Shown here piece after piece: positions 1-10,680 of a stretch of 64,000 bases of DNA. The position numbers were made by a program, and so were the translations under genes. The stretch is from assembly GCA_003255025.1 (NCBI GenBank), contig QANY01008646.1:1672905-1736904 (forward strand), read 5' to 3'. This DNA comes from Datisca glomerata (lineage: Eukaryota > Streptophyta > Magnoliopsida > Cucurbitales > Datiscaceae). Within the stretch, counting starts at the first letter, position 1. Each line of letters opens with the position of its first letter. Below the pieces are notes generated by a model, which worked only from the letters and a program-made list of their open reading frames with translations, made no database searches and had not been told where the DNA came from.

Positions 1-833
1 GTAAAGGTGAATATTAGGAAAAACAGTGTCCATAAATAACTTCAATGAAACTGCATCATCAATGTAAGGAATAACCATATGGGATGGTAATTGCATACTA
101 TCATCGATATATGTTTTTTCAGTTCCATCACCTATTCGTAATAAGTATGCACTAAATATTGGATCTAAATTCGCTCTCATATTTTGTGTTAGTTGGATTT
201 TTTTTCAAAATTCTCGCATAACGGTGAGCTAACTAAACTTGCATCAATAATTTCAGCCTTAGTTCCTTTTGGAATAACAGGCAGCACTTGACAGAAATCA
301 CCTCCTAACACTAGAACTTTACCATCGAATATTAAGGGGCAGTCATTCATATCTTTAAGTAATTGATCCACCGTCTCAATTATTTGTCTCCTACATATTG
401 GTGCCTCATCCCATATAATTAATTTTGTAGCACGTATTAAATTACCCAAGCTTGATTGTTTACTTATGGAACAACTAACTGACTCTTGTATGTGTAAAGG
501 TATTTTGAATCTAGAATGTACAGTGCGACCACCACGTAATATCGAAGCTGCAACTCCGGATGAGGCATTCGCTAATGCAATCATACATTTTGATCTTATA
601 GTGACTAATATAGCACGGTACAAAAAGGTTTTACCAATTCCAGCAGGACCGTCGACAAAAAAAGCTCCTGGTTTTTCTTGTAAGATTCTACTTAATATGG
701 TATCATAAGCATGTTTTTGTGTTGTATTTAATAAAGATATTGAATCAATATCATTTTGATCTATTACTATACGAAGTTCTTCATCAAATTCTCTAAATTC
801 CTTTTGGGCGTCATGTATATTGATTTGGATCAA
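1..833 (-). pseudogene. Helitron PIF1-like helicase domain (partial, frameshifted)
   Basis: Superfamily 1B helicase that would unwind DNA during rolling-circle transposition. Visible motifs are Walker A (GPAGIGKTF), Walker B (IIWDEAP) and motif III (VLGGDFCQVLPV). The open frame runs 833 to 189 and ends in a frameshift or stop. The typical continuation (NMRANLDPIF, then YLLRIGDGTE and PSHMVIPYIDD) is readable in another frame down to base 1, where the window cuts it. An intact Helitron helicase would continue for several hundred more residues. It lies downstream of the Rep domain on the same strand, as in plant Helitrons. A host PIF1 gene is unlikely because the flanking peptides are Helitron-specific. 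Confidence 0.85.
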
Positions 834-860
834 TTAACGAACACTCTTTGATTGTCTTTC

Positions 861-1386
861 CTATTGATTTAAGGATAAAATTATTTCTTGTAATACTTTT
901 AAACTTATATCCGTACAAGATAGTTTTATTTTTTTGTAGTATTCAGATAGTGGCTTCTCGAATTTTTGCCATAATTTTTTAGGATTCTTTGGATTACAGT
1001 ACACTAATATAGTGGCAAAAAGATGACGCAAAGTGTGTGACATTTGATATTGGGATGCTTCTTCTAAACACTGAGTTAAATTGTCATCAGATTCTAAAAG
1101 ACCATAAGATAATGCATCCTCGAAATGAAGAGTTGAGCTTGTCGTTAATTGTTAGCAGATCAGTTAATGAAGTTGGACATGTGATATGATTAAGCAAAAG
1201 TCAGAAGTAATATCGTTCACCTTCTGTGGGATTAGCAGTTACAATTCGACCTATCACTTGACCTTGTTTTCTAGGAGTCCAAATCTTGTCTTTCTTATTC
1301 CAAACAAAATGCTGAGGGAAATCTTTGTATAGTAAATTTTTAGTATCAGTTCTAATGGAATTTATCAAGAAAAAATTTGTCAGCAT
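861..1386 (-). pseudogene. Helitron protein, segment between Rep and helicase
   Basis: Two broken reading frames hold peptides typical of the linker between the Rep and helicase domains of plant Helitron proteins: PRKQGQVIGRIV and ANPTEGERYYF (1201-1386), then LRHLFATILVYCNP and KLWQKFEKPL (861-1043). They belong to the same ancestral protein as the Rep domain upstream and the helicase downstream and are separated from both by frameshifts. No separate function is proposed. Confidence 0.75.
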
Positions 1387-1559
1387 AGTTTTTTTAGCGA
1401 AGACATTGTTGATGATATTATTTAAATCATTTGGATCTTTAAACGTAATAAGTTATTTATGTTCAAGTGTAATTGAAGCGTGACTACCGAAGGATGTATT
1501 TCATTTAATGGAAAATCATAAATTCTTCAAGTGCCCTCTGGGTAGACACCCAACGAGCA

Positions 1560-2310
1560 GACTGAAAATTTTGAATTTCATCTATGCTGTTTGACTCATT
1601 AGATTTATTTAGTTGGAATGCAACACGGTCATGACCTTTATATATTTATTTATAAATGTACTTAACCGCTTTTATAGTTGAACAAATTTCCACGTTAATA
1701 TGACAATTATATTTCACAAGTAAATAAGGATTGTAAGGAATAACCCATCGATTGTCTAATCTAGAGCCTCTAATTGTCACAGCTTGACCGTCGTTTCGTC
1801 TTTTATATATGGGGTATGACTTTTTTTGCGTAGGTAGTTTTTATGATAATCATTTTTGCATGTTCCCTTTCTTGTCATACATGCGTTGTTAGGATTTAAG
1901 GAGCCACATGGTCCGTGCATCATATGTTTAATATTTGTATTGAATAAGTAGGGATTATTCTTTTTATGTGGAAGTTCTGCAGATACAAAGTTATCAAACG
2001 ATGCTGGAGCAATTAGCTTAGAATTTGTGTGGAGAATTAGTAGGAAATGAGCATGTGGCAAGCCCATTTTTTCTAAAATTCCACAACGTACATATGAGCT
2101 ATTACAAGACCAAAGATTTGCTTTTTTGAATAAATCCAATTTTAATTCCTCTAATCTTGTCCTAAATACACGAGCAATTAAATCAAGCCTATTTTGTGGT
2201 TCCTCATTTGGACCTAGTTCGTCTTTGATTTTTGGCCAATTTGGGTTACAGGTCATTATTAGGAAGATATTTGGTTTTCCAAATCGTTCTATCAACGTCA
2301 TTGCATCCAT
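1560..2310 (-). pseudogene. Helitron Rep (HUH endonuclease) domain, inactivated
   Basis: HUH-family replication initiator that nicks and joins the transposon ends. The metal-binding HxH motif is intact in GLPHAHFLL, preceded by the typical FLIMTCNPNWPKI segment. Further downstream on the minus strand, in another frame, the sequence reads KYIYK, then a TAA stop, then IYKGHDRVAF. In the family this is the tyrosine motif that performs cleavage, and the stop falls where a tyrosine is normally found. The block therefore has at least one frameshift and a nonsense change in the catalytic site and cannot be active as it stands. Confidence 0.85.
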
Positions 2311-2903
2311 ATATCTTTTTCACATATCACGGGGTCCACCAATAAAAGATGCTGGAAGAATAATTCTTCGTCCAATTTTCCCCCATGATGTTCACCATAA
2401 TGGATGCTATCTATTATTCCTTCATATAATTCTGCTCGGATATGACTCTGTTTATTACGAAAGAAATCAAGCCTATAACTTTCTAGTTTCACATACATAT
2501 CTACGACATATTGTTGGAGAAGGCGACCTGAATGTAATAATAACGAATTATCCAAAGGTCTTATTTGTAACTTATAACAATAATATTCACGACACGAAAC
2601 CATTTCTCGTTTTTTTTTTATTTATGTATTTTTGTTCTTCGTAGATTAATTGTTCTTCAGAGTTGATTTGTTGTAGTTCAATTAAGTGTCCATCGGATTT
2701 GAACGCTCCATTGTTTTTATTTATCTTATTAATCCATTGATGCCAACCGTTATCACCCAACGGAAAGAGTAAATGATATTGTAATGGATCGTAGCAGCCA
2801 AAATAATATTGAACTCTATGATTATTTCCTGATTTTTCATGAATGATGATGTCTCAAGATATATTGGCAGATGAAGACAAATTCTCAACCCAAATGGCAG
2901 CAC
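2298..2903 (-). pseudogene. Helitron Rep protein N-terminal domain (broken)
   Basis: On the minus strand the readable pieces are LLFPLGDNGWHQWINK (about 2715-2780), then SREYYCYKLQIRP and LLQQYVVDMYVKLESYRLDF (2298-2603). These are hallmarks of the Helitron-like N-terminal domain. The pieces are in different frames, so the region carries frameshifts. It joins directly onto the Rep domain, which begins with MDAMTLIERFG. Upstream on the minus strand, towards 3900, the sequence keeps weak similarity to the zinc-finger part of the same protein. Confidence 0.75.
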
Positions 2904-3939
2904 TTGTGAAGGAGAATGAGCATTGTATATTCTTTGATCTAATTCTATAGTAGTGTGTATACGAATTTGATAATTTTCAAAATCTGAAATATCTTTTAGA
3001 CTACGGAAGAATAGAAGTAAGGATTTAACTGTAAAATGGTTAGACTTTTTTGTAAGATGGATGGTTGCATTTTATTAGAATTATATAGTCGGTTGTTCAG
3101 TTCATGTTCTGTATCATAGAAGTAAAGTTGTAAGTATGATGGATGATCATCTTTTGGAAGTAAGTCATTTATGTGATGATAAATTTGCCCTTATACTCGG
3201 ATTGTATATATTCATTTATTTCGTTGTAATAATTTTGTATCACATACGACCGCAAATGATGTAAAAGCAAATGTATTTTTATATGTACGTACATATTTAC
3301 GAAATTCAATGGATTCCTCATCGTTAGAAGAAAATAATGAATGTAATAGGCTTGATGCATCATTAGTTGTTAGTAATATTTTACAAGAAGAGCAACAAAA
3401 TTATTAGATTCATGAATAAATCTTATAGCGTTACAAAAAATACAATTAGGAGATAAGGATAACATGAGAGGAGTGTGTGGGATGTCATCAACATAACATG
3501 CCTATGTTGTTATTAGATCTTCTTGGAGTACTAAATTGTCATTCGTCAATCTATTCAATCTATTATTTGTTGGTATTTCGCGTTTGTTATGGCTTTGATC
3601 ACCATCTTCATTAAATAAAGTACAAAAAATTTTCCTTTCTAACTTTAGGTAGTTGAGAATATTTAGAAACACTGTTACATTTCATTATAAGATTTGAAAG
3701 GGATAAAAAGCATATAACATAATTTTCAAATAAAAAATGCGATTATAAATTTAACTGGATTTAAGTAAAGGCAAAATGTAATCAAACTTTCAAGATAATA
3801 TGTGAAATACAACAAAGGTTGAGAAGCGGTCAGAACATATGTAAATATTATATCAAAGAGGGGAATACATCTTTCTTCATAAAGTAAAGCATAAGAAAAT
3901 GAATATGACTTCAGTTGCTTCCTAAACATTGATATCAAA

Positions 3940-5990
3940 AGAAATAGTTAGGAAAAAAATATTCTTAGACCGAAAATTTAGCTATCTTATGGTCTCTCAT
4001 GTATGTAAACAATAAAGCATGAAATATAGAGGGATGAACATTTACCTAAGTACAATTTGTGCTCAACAGTGAACCACCTTTCTTATCTGTATTCGTAAAG
4101 TGAATCCATAAAATAATCAATGGTACACCAACTTACTGGTATGAATAACAGACCTATGCTAATGACTTGTCACGAATTATAATTTTCATTGTGTTCAGCA
4201 ATTTAATATTGTATTGTCTATCACTAAAGTAGCACTCAAAAAGTGAAAATCACTATTGGGTATTTTACCCATAGTCTACCCATAAATAATGGGTAAAAAC
4301 TTACTCACCCAACTAAAAACTAAAGCCCATACTCATTCATAATATCATAAACCCACCCTACAATTATGTCAGATGGTTCTCCCTATGCACTACGTGAATA
4401 AATAGTCCCATATTGGGATAACTTATTCACTTCCTAGATGAATATTTCTATATTCCTTCGTAAACTAACACTTAAACTATGTTCAGTTTTGCAAAGTAAA
4501 AACCGTGAAATAATGGTCTCATAAGTGTTCCATGAAACAGAGAAAACAACAAAATGCAGATAATAAAAATATTACTGTTTTCATGAACTAACCACAAACA
4601 CAAGTATCAACCAGCAACTCAATATCCCAGGTTTACAACATTCAGATACAGGCCCATAAGAGTGTCTCCGAGTATCAACAAATAAAGATCAAAAGAAGAC
4701 CGATTTTTTACTTGGATGCTATAACATTTCTTTTACCAAGAAAACAATAAATGATATAAGAAAATTGAAACCCAACATCGAAGTTTGCCAGAAATTATGG
4801 GCATATAGGAAGTCAAGGTTCAGGGGTTCCCATTGAGAAATCAAGTTATCCCTAAGAGCTCTGTTCTCCAATGTATGATGTATCCATGGATATGAACTCT
4901 GTTTCTCTAATGTATCAATGGATCTGAAAATTTAGAGCTCTGTTTATCTATTTGAACTTACAGAATAAAACAGGTAAAATGGTAAGTAGCATTTACAAGG
5001 TGCAAACAGGGTCAAAGAGGTGGTGGAAAAAGAGGAAGGAGAGGGAAGCATTCAGGCCATACAATTGTCTATGATGCTTATGGATCAAAATTTCAGCCAA
5101 AATAGTTATTTCATTGATAATCTGAAACGGAGAAAATTAAGCAAAAAAACAAAAAATTATGCAAATCTACCACCAGTGAGCACAAGGAAAAAAATTTCTG
5201 AAAGTCATCATAATCATCTTAGGTTTTACTTTCAAATAAACACTCACTTCTAGCCATAGGGTCATATATCTTGTTAAAGATGGATGGTATTGAGCAAACA
5301 TTCGTGAGGTATGTTTGACAGTTTCAGTCAAGAGGTATCTTTGACAATGATTAGACGACACAACTTAACCACATTATCTAAACAATGTGCTTTAGAGGAA
5401 GACATTCCATTTCTTACACAGACTACAAGTAGTACACCAACTTATAATGCTCTGTTTTATGGATCACAAGTAATATTTTTAAAGGTCTGAAATCATACAC
5501 AAAACTTATGATGCTCATAATTAATTTTCCTAGTTTTCACTTTGCATCCCATCTATTAGCTGCAAGTATTTTCAAATTTTGCTATGTGCTTACTGATAGT
5601 TCATAAGACAGATAAACTATAAAACAAATATAGCAAAACAAAAATCTGTATTGATTGAATCGTTGGAAAATCAGAAGGGAAAAAACAGCAGTTTGTCCTA
5701 AAAACTTTAGTTTCTTAGTTTTGCATAACTTCTAGTTGAAGTAGATAAATAATTGAATCTATTATAGCCCATACTATAGTATAGAATCAATTCTATGCTA
5801 CTCCATCCGTACAATATTATCTTTTATCGGTAAAGTCCATCCATACTATATTACAAATATGTTTTCACATCCCTAGTCCATCCATACTATATTACAAATA
5901 TGTTTTCACATCCCTTGTCCTAGTCGCAGAAGGAATTTAATTTGTGGTCTTAGATTTCTTTTCAATAAAATACTGTCGCAATCAGATGTC
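3940..5990. other. Helitron interior without recognisable gene
   Basis: AT-rich sequence between the Rep protein remnant and the captured exons. The open frames in it are short and match no family I recognise. A 36-bp stretch beginning CATCCATACTATATTACAAA is directly repeated around 5830-5910. No promoter, RNA gene or terminator can be supported here. Confidence 0.5.
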
Positions 5991-6005
5991 AAAGAGCATA
6001 AATAC

Positions 6006-6534
6006 CTCCATGTCTAACACGTTTGATGAAGAATGAAAATAGAGGAAAGGTTGACAAAGGCGTCTCAACCTTGTCTCCCCTTCACACTGAGCAAACACCT
6101 CCAAAGCAAATGAGGGAGGGAGAGTGGCACTGAAACATTCAAAAGTAACATTAGCAGAGACATGAAATTCTTTTTTTAAATTGCCAAAGATTATAACTAA
6201 TATAGGAGGAAGAATTGTCTCGTACTAAAAAACTCCGGACAGTACTAAAATCAAGTTATCAGCATTCAAATGTGAAATCAACCCTATAAAATTTCTCAAA
6301 CTTAAAACGTAGATTAACCCTTTAAATTAAAATAGAAAAATCTCAAAATGAGAACGCAGAAACTGCTGCAATATGCTAAAATACCAAGATACCACTTGGG
6401 AAAATAAGAATTATGAAGCTGCAAGTTAGAAGGAATGATGCATACCCAGGAAGTGTGACTGCTTGAGAAGTTGAGGAAGAATTCTGTTCTAGAAACTCGC
6501 AAGCAGTAATGACAACTGCTTCACCGAACAATAC
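6006..6534 (-). pseudogene. Captured VIRILIZER (m6A writer subunit) gene fragment, two exons
   Basis: Two exons with good splice sites are visible on the minus strand. Exon A (6534-6446) follows a TTTCAG acceptor and encodes a peptide including GEAVVITACEFLEQN, ending at a GG|GTATG donor. Exon B (6129-6006) follows GTTTCAG and encodes PPSFALEVFAQCEGETR and CQPFLYFHSSSNVLDME, ending at GAG|GTATT. The two join in phase across the intron. The joined peptide strongly resembles the N-terminal region of plant protein virilizer homologues, a scaffold of the nuclear mRNA m6A methyltransferase complex. Neither the start-codon exon nor the large downstream exons were found. Position inside a Helitron, on the same strand as Rep/helicase, argues for gene capture. 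Identification rests on memory of the family. Confidence 0.7.
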
Positions 6535-7035
6535 CTGAAAGATAAAATATACCCAGTAAGCAACACTCAACTTAAATGACGAAAATGATATCTTTCAAAA
6601 AACAATTTAACCAATTGAACAGCATATGTATAAACAGAATATGAGCCTAAGAAAATTAAGAAGGAGCAAATGAACATAAAGAGAAAAACATGAAATTTAA
6701 CCATAGAATCCAAAAGCTCACCTGAGCAACATACTTGAATACACAGGCATAGCAGAAGACATATCCAGAAATAATTAGAAACAGGACAGCTATACATATC
6801 AAACAACCGAATGAACAAAACCAAAAAAACATCATTACCTCCGACATTCACACACAGCAGGCAACCTGAACGGATCCAGCAGACAGGCTGAATGCACGTG
6901 ATTGCCTCGTGATGTGACACTGAGCAGGCTCACTCCATCACCTGAACGCACATGGCTGCCTATGGAGGTCACAGATTTCATACCTCTGCTACACCTCTAC
7001 AAAGAAGACCTACGGAAAATAGGCCTCACAGGTGT

Positions 7036-7343
7036 TCAAGAGTAAGATAAAGGCATAAGAACAAAAAACAAAAATAGAAGGATCAGGATAACATTACCCC
7101 TCACTCCCATCGAAGATCCGCTGCAAACTTTGAACCACGGTCGTCGGTCAGGTTGACTATAACAGAACCCATCAGGAAACACCCTAGCCACCCTACGTTC
7201 CTGCGGTCGTCCGCGGCGGTGGCCAGAAGCCCGCGCACAGCCCAGCCAGCCTTGCGAAGTCCCCCCACCGAGAAGCTCTCTCGTACGGCGCCGCACATGA
7301 CACTGCAAGAGAGAAGCTTCGAGGCCCCCTCTATCTTTGGCAT
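7036..7343 (-). other. GC-rich, exon-like block near the Helitron 5' end
   Basis: This 300-bp block is clearly richer in G+C than its surroundings and stays open in two minus-strand frames. Neither translation (one includes KAGWAVRGLLATAADD) matches a family I know. It is more likely an untranslated leader or promoter-proximal segment than a protein. Together with possible splice sites near 6838 and 6720 on the minus strand it could be the transcribed leader of the Helitron or the captured gene's 5' region. Confidence 0.3.
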
Positions 7344-7369
7344 CGATCAGTTAGCCACAATCAACGGTT

Positions 7370-7520
7370 GAGATCAACTGACTTTAACGGATGAGATACA
7401 ATCCCACACCCACATGGACGGTCAAGATTCAATCAAACCAACCCCAAAATATTAAACACACCAACGGCTGAGATCACAGAGATCCAACGGTCCAGGATCG
7501 ATCAACACTTAAACGCACTG
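7370..7520. promoter_or_regulatory. Clustered AACGG-type motifs upstream of the Helitron genes
   Basis: Several near-identical short motifs occur within 150 bp: CAACGGTTGAGATC, TAACGGATGAGAT, CAACGGCTGAGATC and CAACGGTCCAGGATC. Such clusters are common in plant promoter-proximal DNA and in the 5' regions of plant Helitrons. They lie just inside the proposed 5' end and upstream of the minus-strand genes, so a promoter role is plausible but not shown. Confidence 0.35.
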
Positions 7521-7630
7521 AAAATGACCCAGATACCCCTCTTCCACCCAGATTTTACACCTAACACACACGGACTTTTCACTCAACCAACCAGAAACCC
7601 ACTCTTATACTAGTATATTTTTATGGGAAA

Positions 7631-8040
7631 AATAACATATCCCCCACAGCGCCATCTCCACCCCACCACCACACCATACCTGCTCCACTGCAAATAGCCA
7701 AAGCTCATCAGTCATTACGTTCCCATATTCCTAAAGGGCGAAAGCAAAACCCACAAGAATTTCAACAGAACAAAGCAATTAAAATTCATAATCGGCAATG
7801 AAGCTTGTTCGCTTGGGGTTGCTATTGCTGCATTTTTTCCTTGGTCTCATGAATTTTCCTCCTTATCCTAAAGAGGTCAAGTAGAATTTATATTATTTAT
7901 CTTTCACAAGATCTGAGGTGTGTAGTGGTAAATTACGTTTTCATCCTTTACAGGAGCTTTCAATGATTGTATCCCCTTCCTTCCTCTGGTATTCATCTTC
8001 TAAATTTGTGAAATTCATACCAAACTATTCAATCACCCAC
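7631..8040. other. Sequence right of the proposed Helitron end
   Basis: C-rich leader-like sequence (7640-7800) leads into a very short reading frame described separately. After it the DNA becomes AT-rich with no further open frame of note. This could be the flank into which the Helitron inserted. Confidence 0.3.
7798..7884 (+). CDS. Short ORF (28 aa) resembling a signal peptide
   Basis: Translation starts MKLVRLGLLLLHFFLGLM and ends PPYPKEVK before TAG. It has a basic residue pair early and then a run of about 14 hydrophobic residues, the layout of a secretory signal peptide or the first exon of a secreted protein. The upstream 150 bp is C-rich and leader-like. No splice donor that clearly extends the frame was found, so it could equally be a chance ORF. 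I do not recognise a family. Confidence 0.2.
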   Translation: MKLVRLGLLLLHFFLGLMNFPPYPKEVK

Positions 8041-8300
8041 AAATGAGCCCTAATCAAAATCGAGAGCTCGATATTCAGACATGGGATTTTCAACCGAAGC
8101 CCTAATCGAAATCGGGGGCTTGAGTTTAAGAATGGTGAATCTAAGCCCTAACAAAAAAAGTCAGAGCTTGATTTTCACCGACAGAACTCTGAGCTCGATT
8201 TTCAATCTGGGCTATAGTTCCCCTCCATGAAAAAATGTTTAGCTCTGAGACCTAGCAAAAAGGTGAATGACAGCTCAAATCTATCTTCAGCTGTCGCAAG
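8040..8300 (+). repeat. Degenerate repeats of a CGAGCTCGATTTTCA-like motif
   Basis: The phrases GAGCTCGATATTCAG, GGGGCTTGAGTTTAAG, AGAGCTTGATTTTCACC and TGAGCTCGATTTTCAATC, each near a CCCTAA or CCTAAT phrase, recur at intervals of roughly 40-60 bp. This looks like an old, diverged tandem array or a degenerate leader. No coding potential was found. Confidence 0.4.
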
Positions 8301-8338
8301 CTCAACTTTGAGATTCTGAGCTTGAGAGAGAGGGAGAG

Positions 8339-8342
<4 letters not shown>

Positions 8343-8374
<32 letters not shown>
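8343..8374 (+). repeat. (GA)n microsatellite
   Basis: Sixteen uninterrupted GA dinucleotides, preceded by an impure GAGAG-rich stretch from about 8322. Likely polymorphic; no further role can be read from the sequence. Confidence 0.9.
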
Positions 8375-8377
<3 letters not shown>

Positions 8378-8599
8378 TGATTATGGATGAAGTAAAAAAA
8401 TTGATGGGTGTTTGTTGAGGAAAATTGATGGGTATTTGTTGAGGAAGAAGAAGGGTTTTTTTTTAAAAATGGGGTATTTAAAAAATTAATTCGGAAAAAT
8501 GGGCTAAGATTTCAAAAATCAGATTTTAGGTCCAAAATATATGAGGAATAGTCTATCATATTCCTGCAACTATAACTTATTTCTTTTTCTCCAAGGCCC

Positions 8600-8900
8600 T
8601 TTCTAGTGTTTGTTCCCTCTCTCTCTCTCTCACAACCGATCTCTCTCTCTCGCCAAGCCCGTCAATTCCCTAGCCGCGTTACTTCAGTTTCTCCACCATT
8701 ACTGTAGCTCCATCGTTCACGACAGACAATCTCTATATTACCAAACCCATCAATGCCCTAACCACCAAACCCATCAATGCCCTAACCACATTACTTTGGC
8801 TTCTCCACCATTACTATAGCTCCATCATCCGCGACATGTAAGGTCCTAACCGCGTTGAACTCTGGCTTCTCTCCGACTACACGGTCCATCGTCCTCGACA
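8600..8900 (+). repeat. CT-rich region with tandem duplications
   Basis: After a CT-rich run, a segment containing TTTCTCCACCATTACT and GTAGCTCCATCGTTC is repeated as TTCTCCACCATTACT and ATAGCTCCATCATCC, and a third diverged copy follows (TTCTCTCCGACTACACGG). Between copies, AAACCCATCAATGCCCTAA occurs twice in tandem. The period of the larger unit is about 100 bp. It may be a duplicated leader of a captured or extinct gene. Confidence 0.55.
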
Positions 8901-10680
8901 CCAAGGTTCGTTGATTTTCGGTTGTGAGATTTTCAAATTCTGTTATTAGTATGTGATTGTGAAAATTTTCTTGTAGGAATAGACAGGCTTTCATAGTAAA
9001 GTGGACAAGCATTACATCTAATCTGATTGAAAATAAATTATTGTTTTATAAAAATATATGGTTATTGCATTTTCTATCTTCGTGGTGTTGATTATCAGCA
9101 TTTTGATTGACAGAGAATGAATGGAACTTTTTGTCAAATTCCTCTGATAGAGTCATTTCCTATGCAGTTTACTTTATTATTGCATTTATATTTTCTCATA
9201 GTAAGTTTCATGTAGTTATTTGATAGTCATAATGGAGAGAATTTAGCATTTTCTATGCACTTGCTCTCTTCAGATTGTCTATTTTTCTTACTCTTGTTTC
9301 GTTTGGTTGTTACAGGTTGATGATGTCTTTGTTTCTTTAGGGGTCAAACTTGTCATTGTCTTTCTTCCTGTGGCTGTGATTAGCTTATTGTTACCTTCTG
9401 TCTTAATTTGGTGATGCTATTTGCTTATGTGTTGTTGATATTGCTGAAGTACCATATGTTAGAAAATTTTGCTCATTGATTATTAGCTTACTGCTATTTG
9501 CTTATATGTTGGGTATTAATTACAAATCTGTTATATGATTGTGACTTAGAGCATTGTTTTTGAGCTATTAGCTAAGTCTTGTTGGGTTTAGTTGTCCCCC
9601 AATCTTTGTGTCTAACGAGATGGATCCAACTCTACCTGGTTTTATCCCCTTGGATGTGGCTCTGTTTGTGTTCATCTTATCAGCTTCTTTTTGTCTCTTC
9701 TAGCTTTGTTTGGTAGCTAGTCAAGCATTATTTTGAGGCGTATACTGTTGCTTATATTGTAATGCATATTTTGTAAGTATTTACTTCAGCTATTAATACA
9801 TTTGTTAATTACTAAAATAAAATATTTGCTAGTAGCGGAAGAATCTTTTAGTCGTTTGGGTAATGGATAAAGCTAGTATGATCCTGATGCAACTAAATGT
9901 TTCTTGACCCACAAGTTATGGCTATATATATATATGTATTGACTTTCCGGTTTGGGCTAAAAATATTATACTCATTCTAATGTGTTTGCTTTTAGCGGTT
10001 TACATTTAATTAACTCATACCTTATTTTATTTATGCAGTTTGGCACACATCCACTATCCACCAAGACAATGAAACACATCCACAATCCTCCAAGACAATG
10101 AATTTATACTCAAGTTGGATGGATGTCAAATCTAAGACAATGAATTTCTACTCAAGTTGGATAGATGTCAAATCTAAAGATCGACCGAAACATACAAGTT
10201 CATCGGGACTGTTAAGAAGAATTGATTTAATGTGATGAACCGAGAAAATATTGGGATTCTTCTACAAGAATATGACTATAATCTTGTTCATTTGTTCAAA
10301 GTGTTCATCGATATAACACATAAATAGTTGATGTAAATCATTGTCTCACTTATGTTTTGATGAGGGTGGACTTTGATTGTCGAATTATTGAAAGTTACTT
10401 GTTTTATTTGCTAAAGCAAGTGCTGGATTTCAAATTGAAAAGAGTTATTATTGACATTATTGAATTTTTCCCAACAATACACATCTTTAAGATGAGACAA
10501 GTAATGATTTTTTCTTGAATGTGCATGGTTTCTTATTATTTTATGTTGTGTTGAATGCTTATGGAGCTTTGGAGGTGCATTTTGTTGGCACATACATTTT
10601 TATGATTCGAAGTTGATGTTGATATTTGATCAATTATACAAGTAATGGGATTGTAGAAATGTATTGCTGAGTTAAAGTAA
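8900..10680. other. AT-rich stretch without recognisable gene
   Basis: No open frame above chance length, no transposase motif and no RNA gene seen. It resembles the interior of a non-autonomous element or a long intron. The only clear structure is a 42-bp tandem duplication near 10.1 kb. Confidence 0.4.
10094..10177 (+). repeat. 42-bp tandem duplication
   Basis: A 42-bp unit starting GACAATGAATTTATACTC and containing AGTTGGATGGATGTCAAATC is present twice back to back with two visible differences. A shorter related phrase, CCAAGACAATGAA, precedes it twice. Confidence 0.85.

Larger units (their letters stand above)
1..7630 (-). mobile_element. Helitron, autonomous-type but decayed, 3' end outside the window
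   Basis: The minus strand carries, in the usual Helitron order, an N-terminal domain, an HUH Rep domain and a PIF1-like helicase, so the 3' (CTRR) end lies left of base 1. A CxxC-type peptide (NCIFCNAIRF, around 3410-3460) upstream of the N-terminal domain fits the family's zinc-finger region. The 5' end is not proven. I place it near 7600-7630 because the minus strand there reads TATACTAGTATAAGAGTGGG, which resembles plant Helitron 5' ends, and is followed by short AACGGTTGAGATC-like motifs. A clean A/T insertion site with TC is not visible. Every coding block has stops or frameshifts, so the element is dead. Family assignment is firm; the boundary is inference. Confidence 0.6.

Noticed and set aside
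2126..2644. 172-codon plus-strand frame
   Set aside because: It overlaps the Helitron Rep and N-terminal domain on the opposite strand and is an antisense shadow of them.
7153..7371. 72-codon plus-strand frame in the GC-rich block
   Set aside because: High G+C content keeps several frames open there; no family match and no splice or leader context on this strand.
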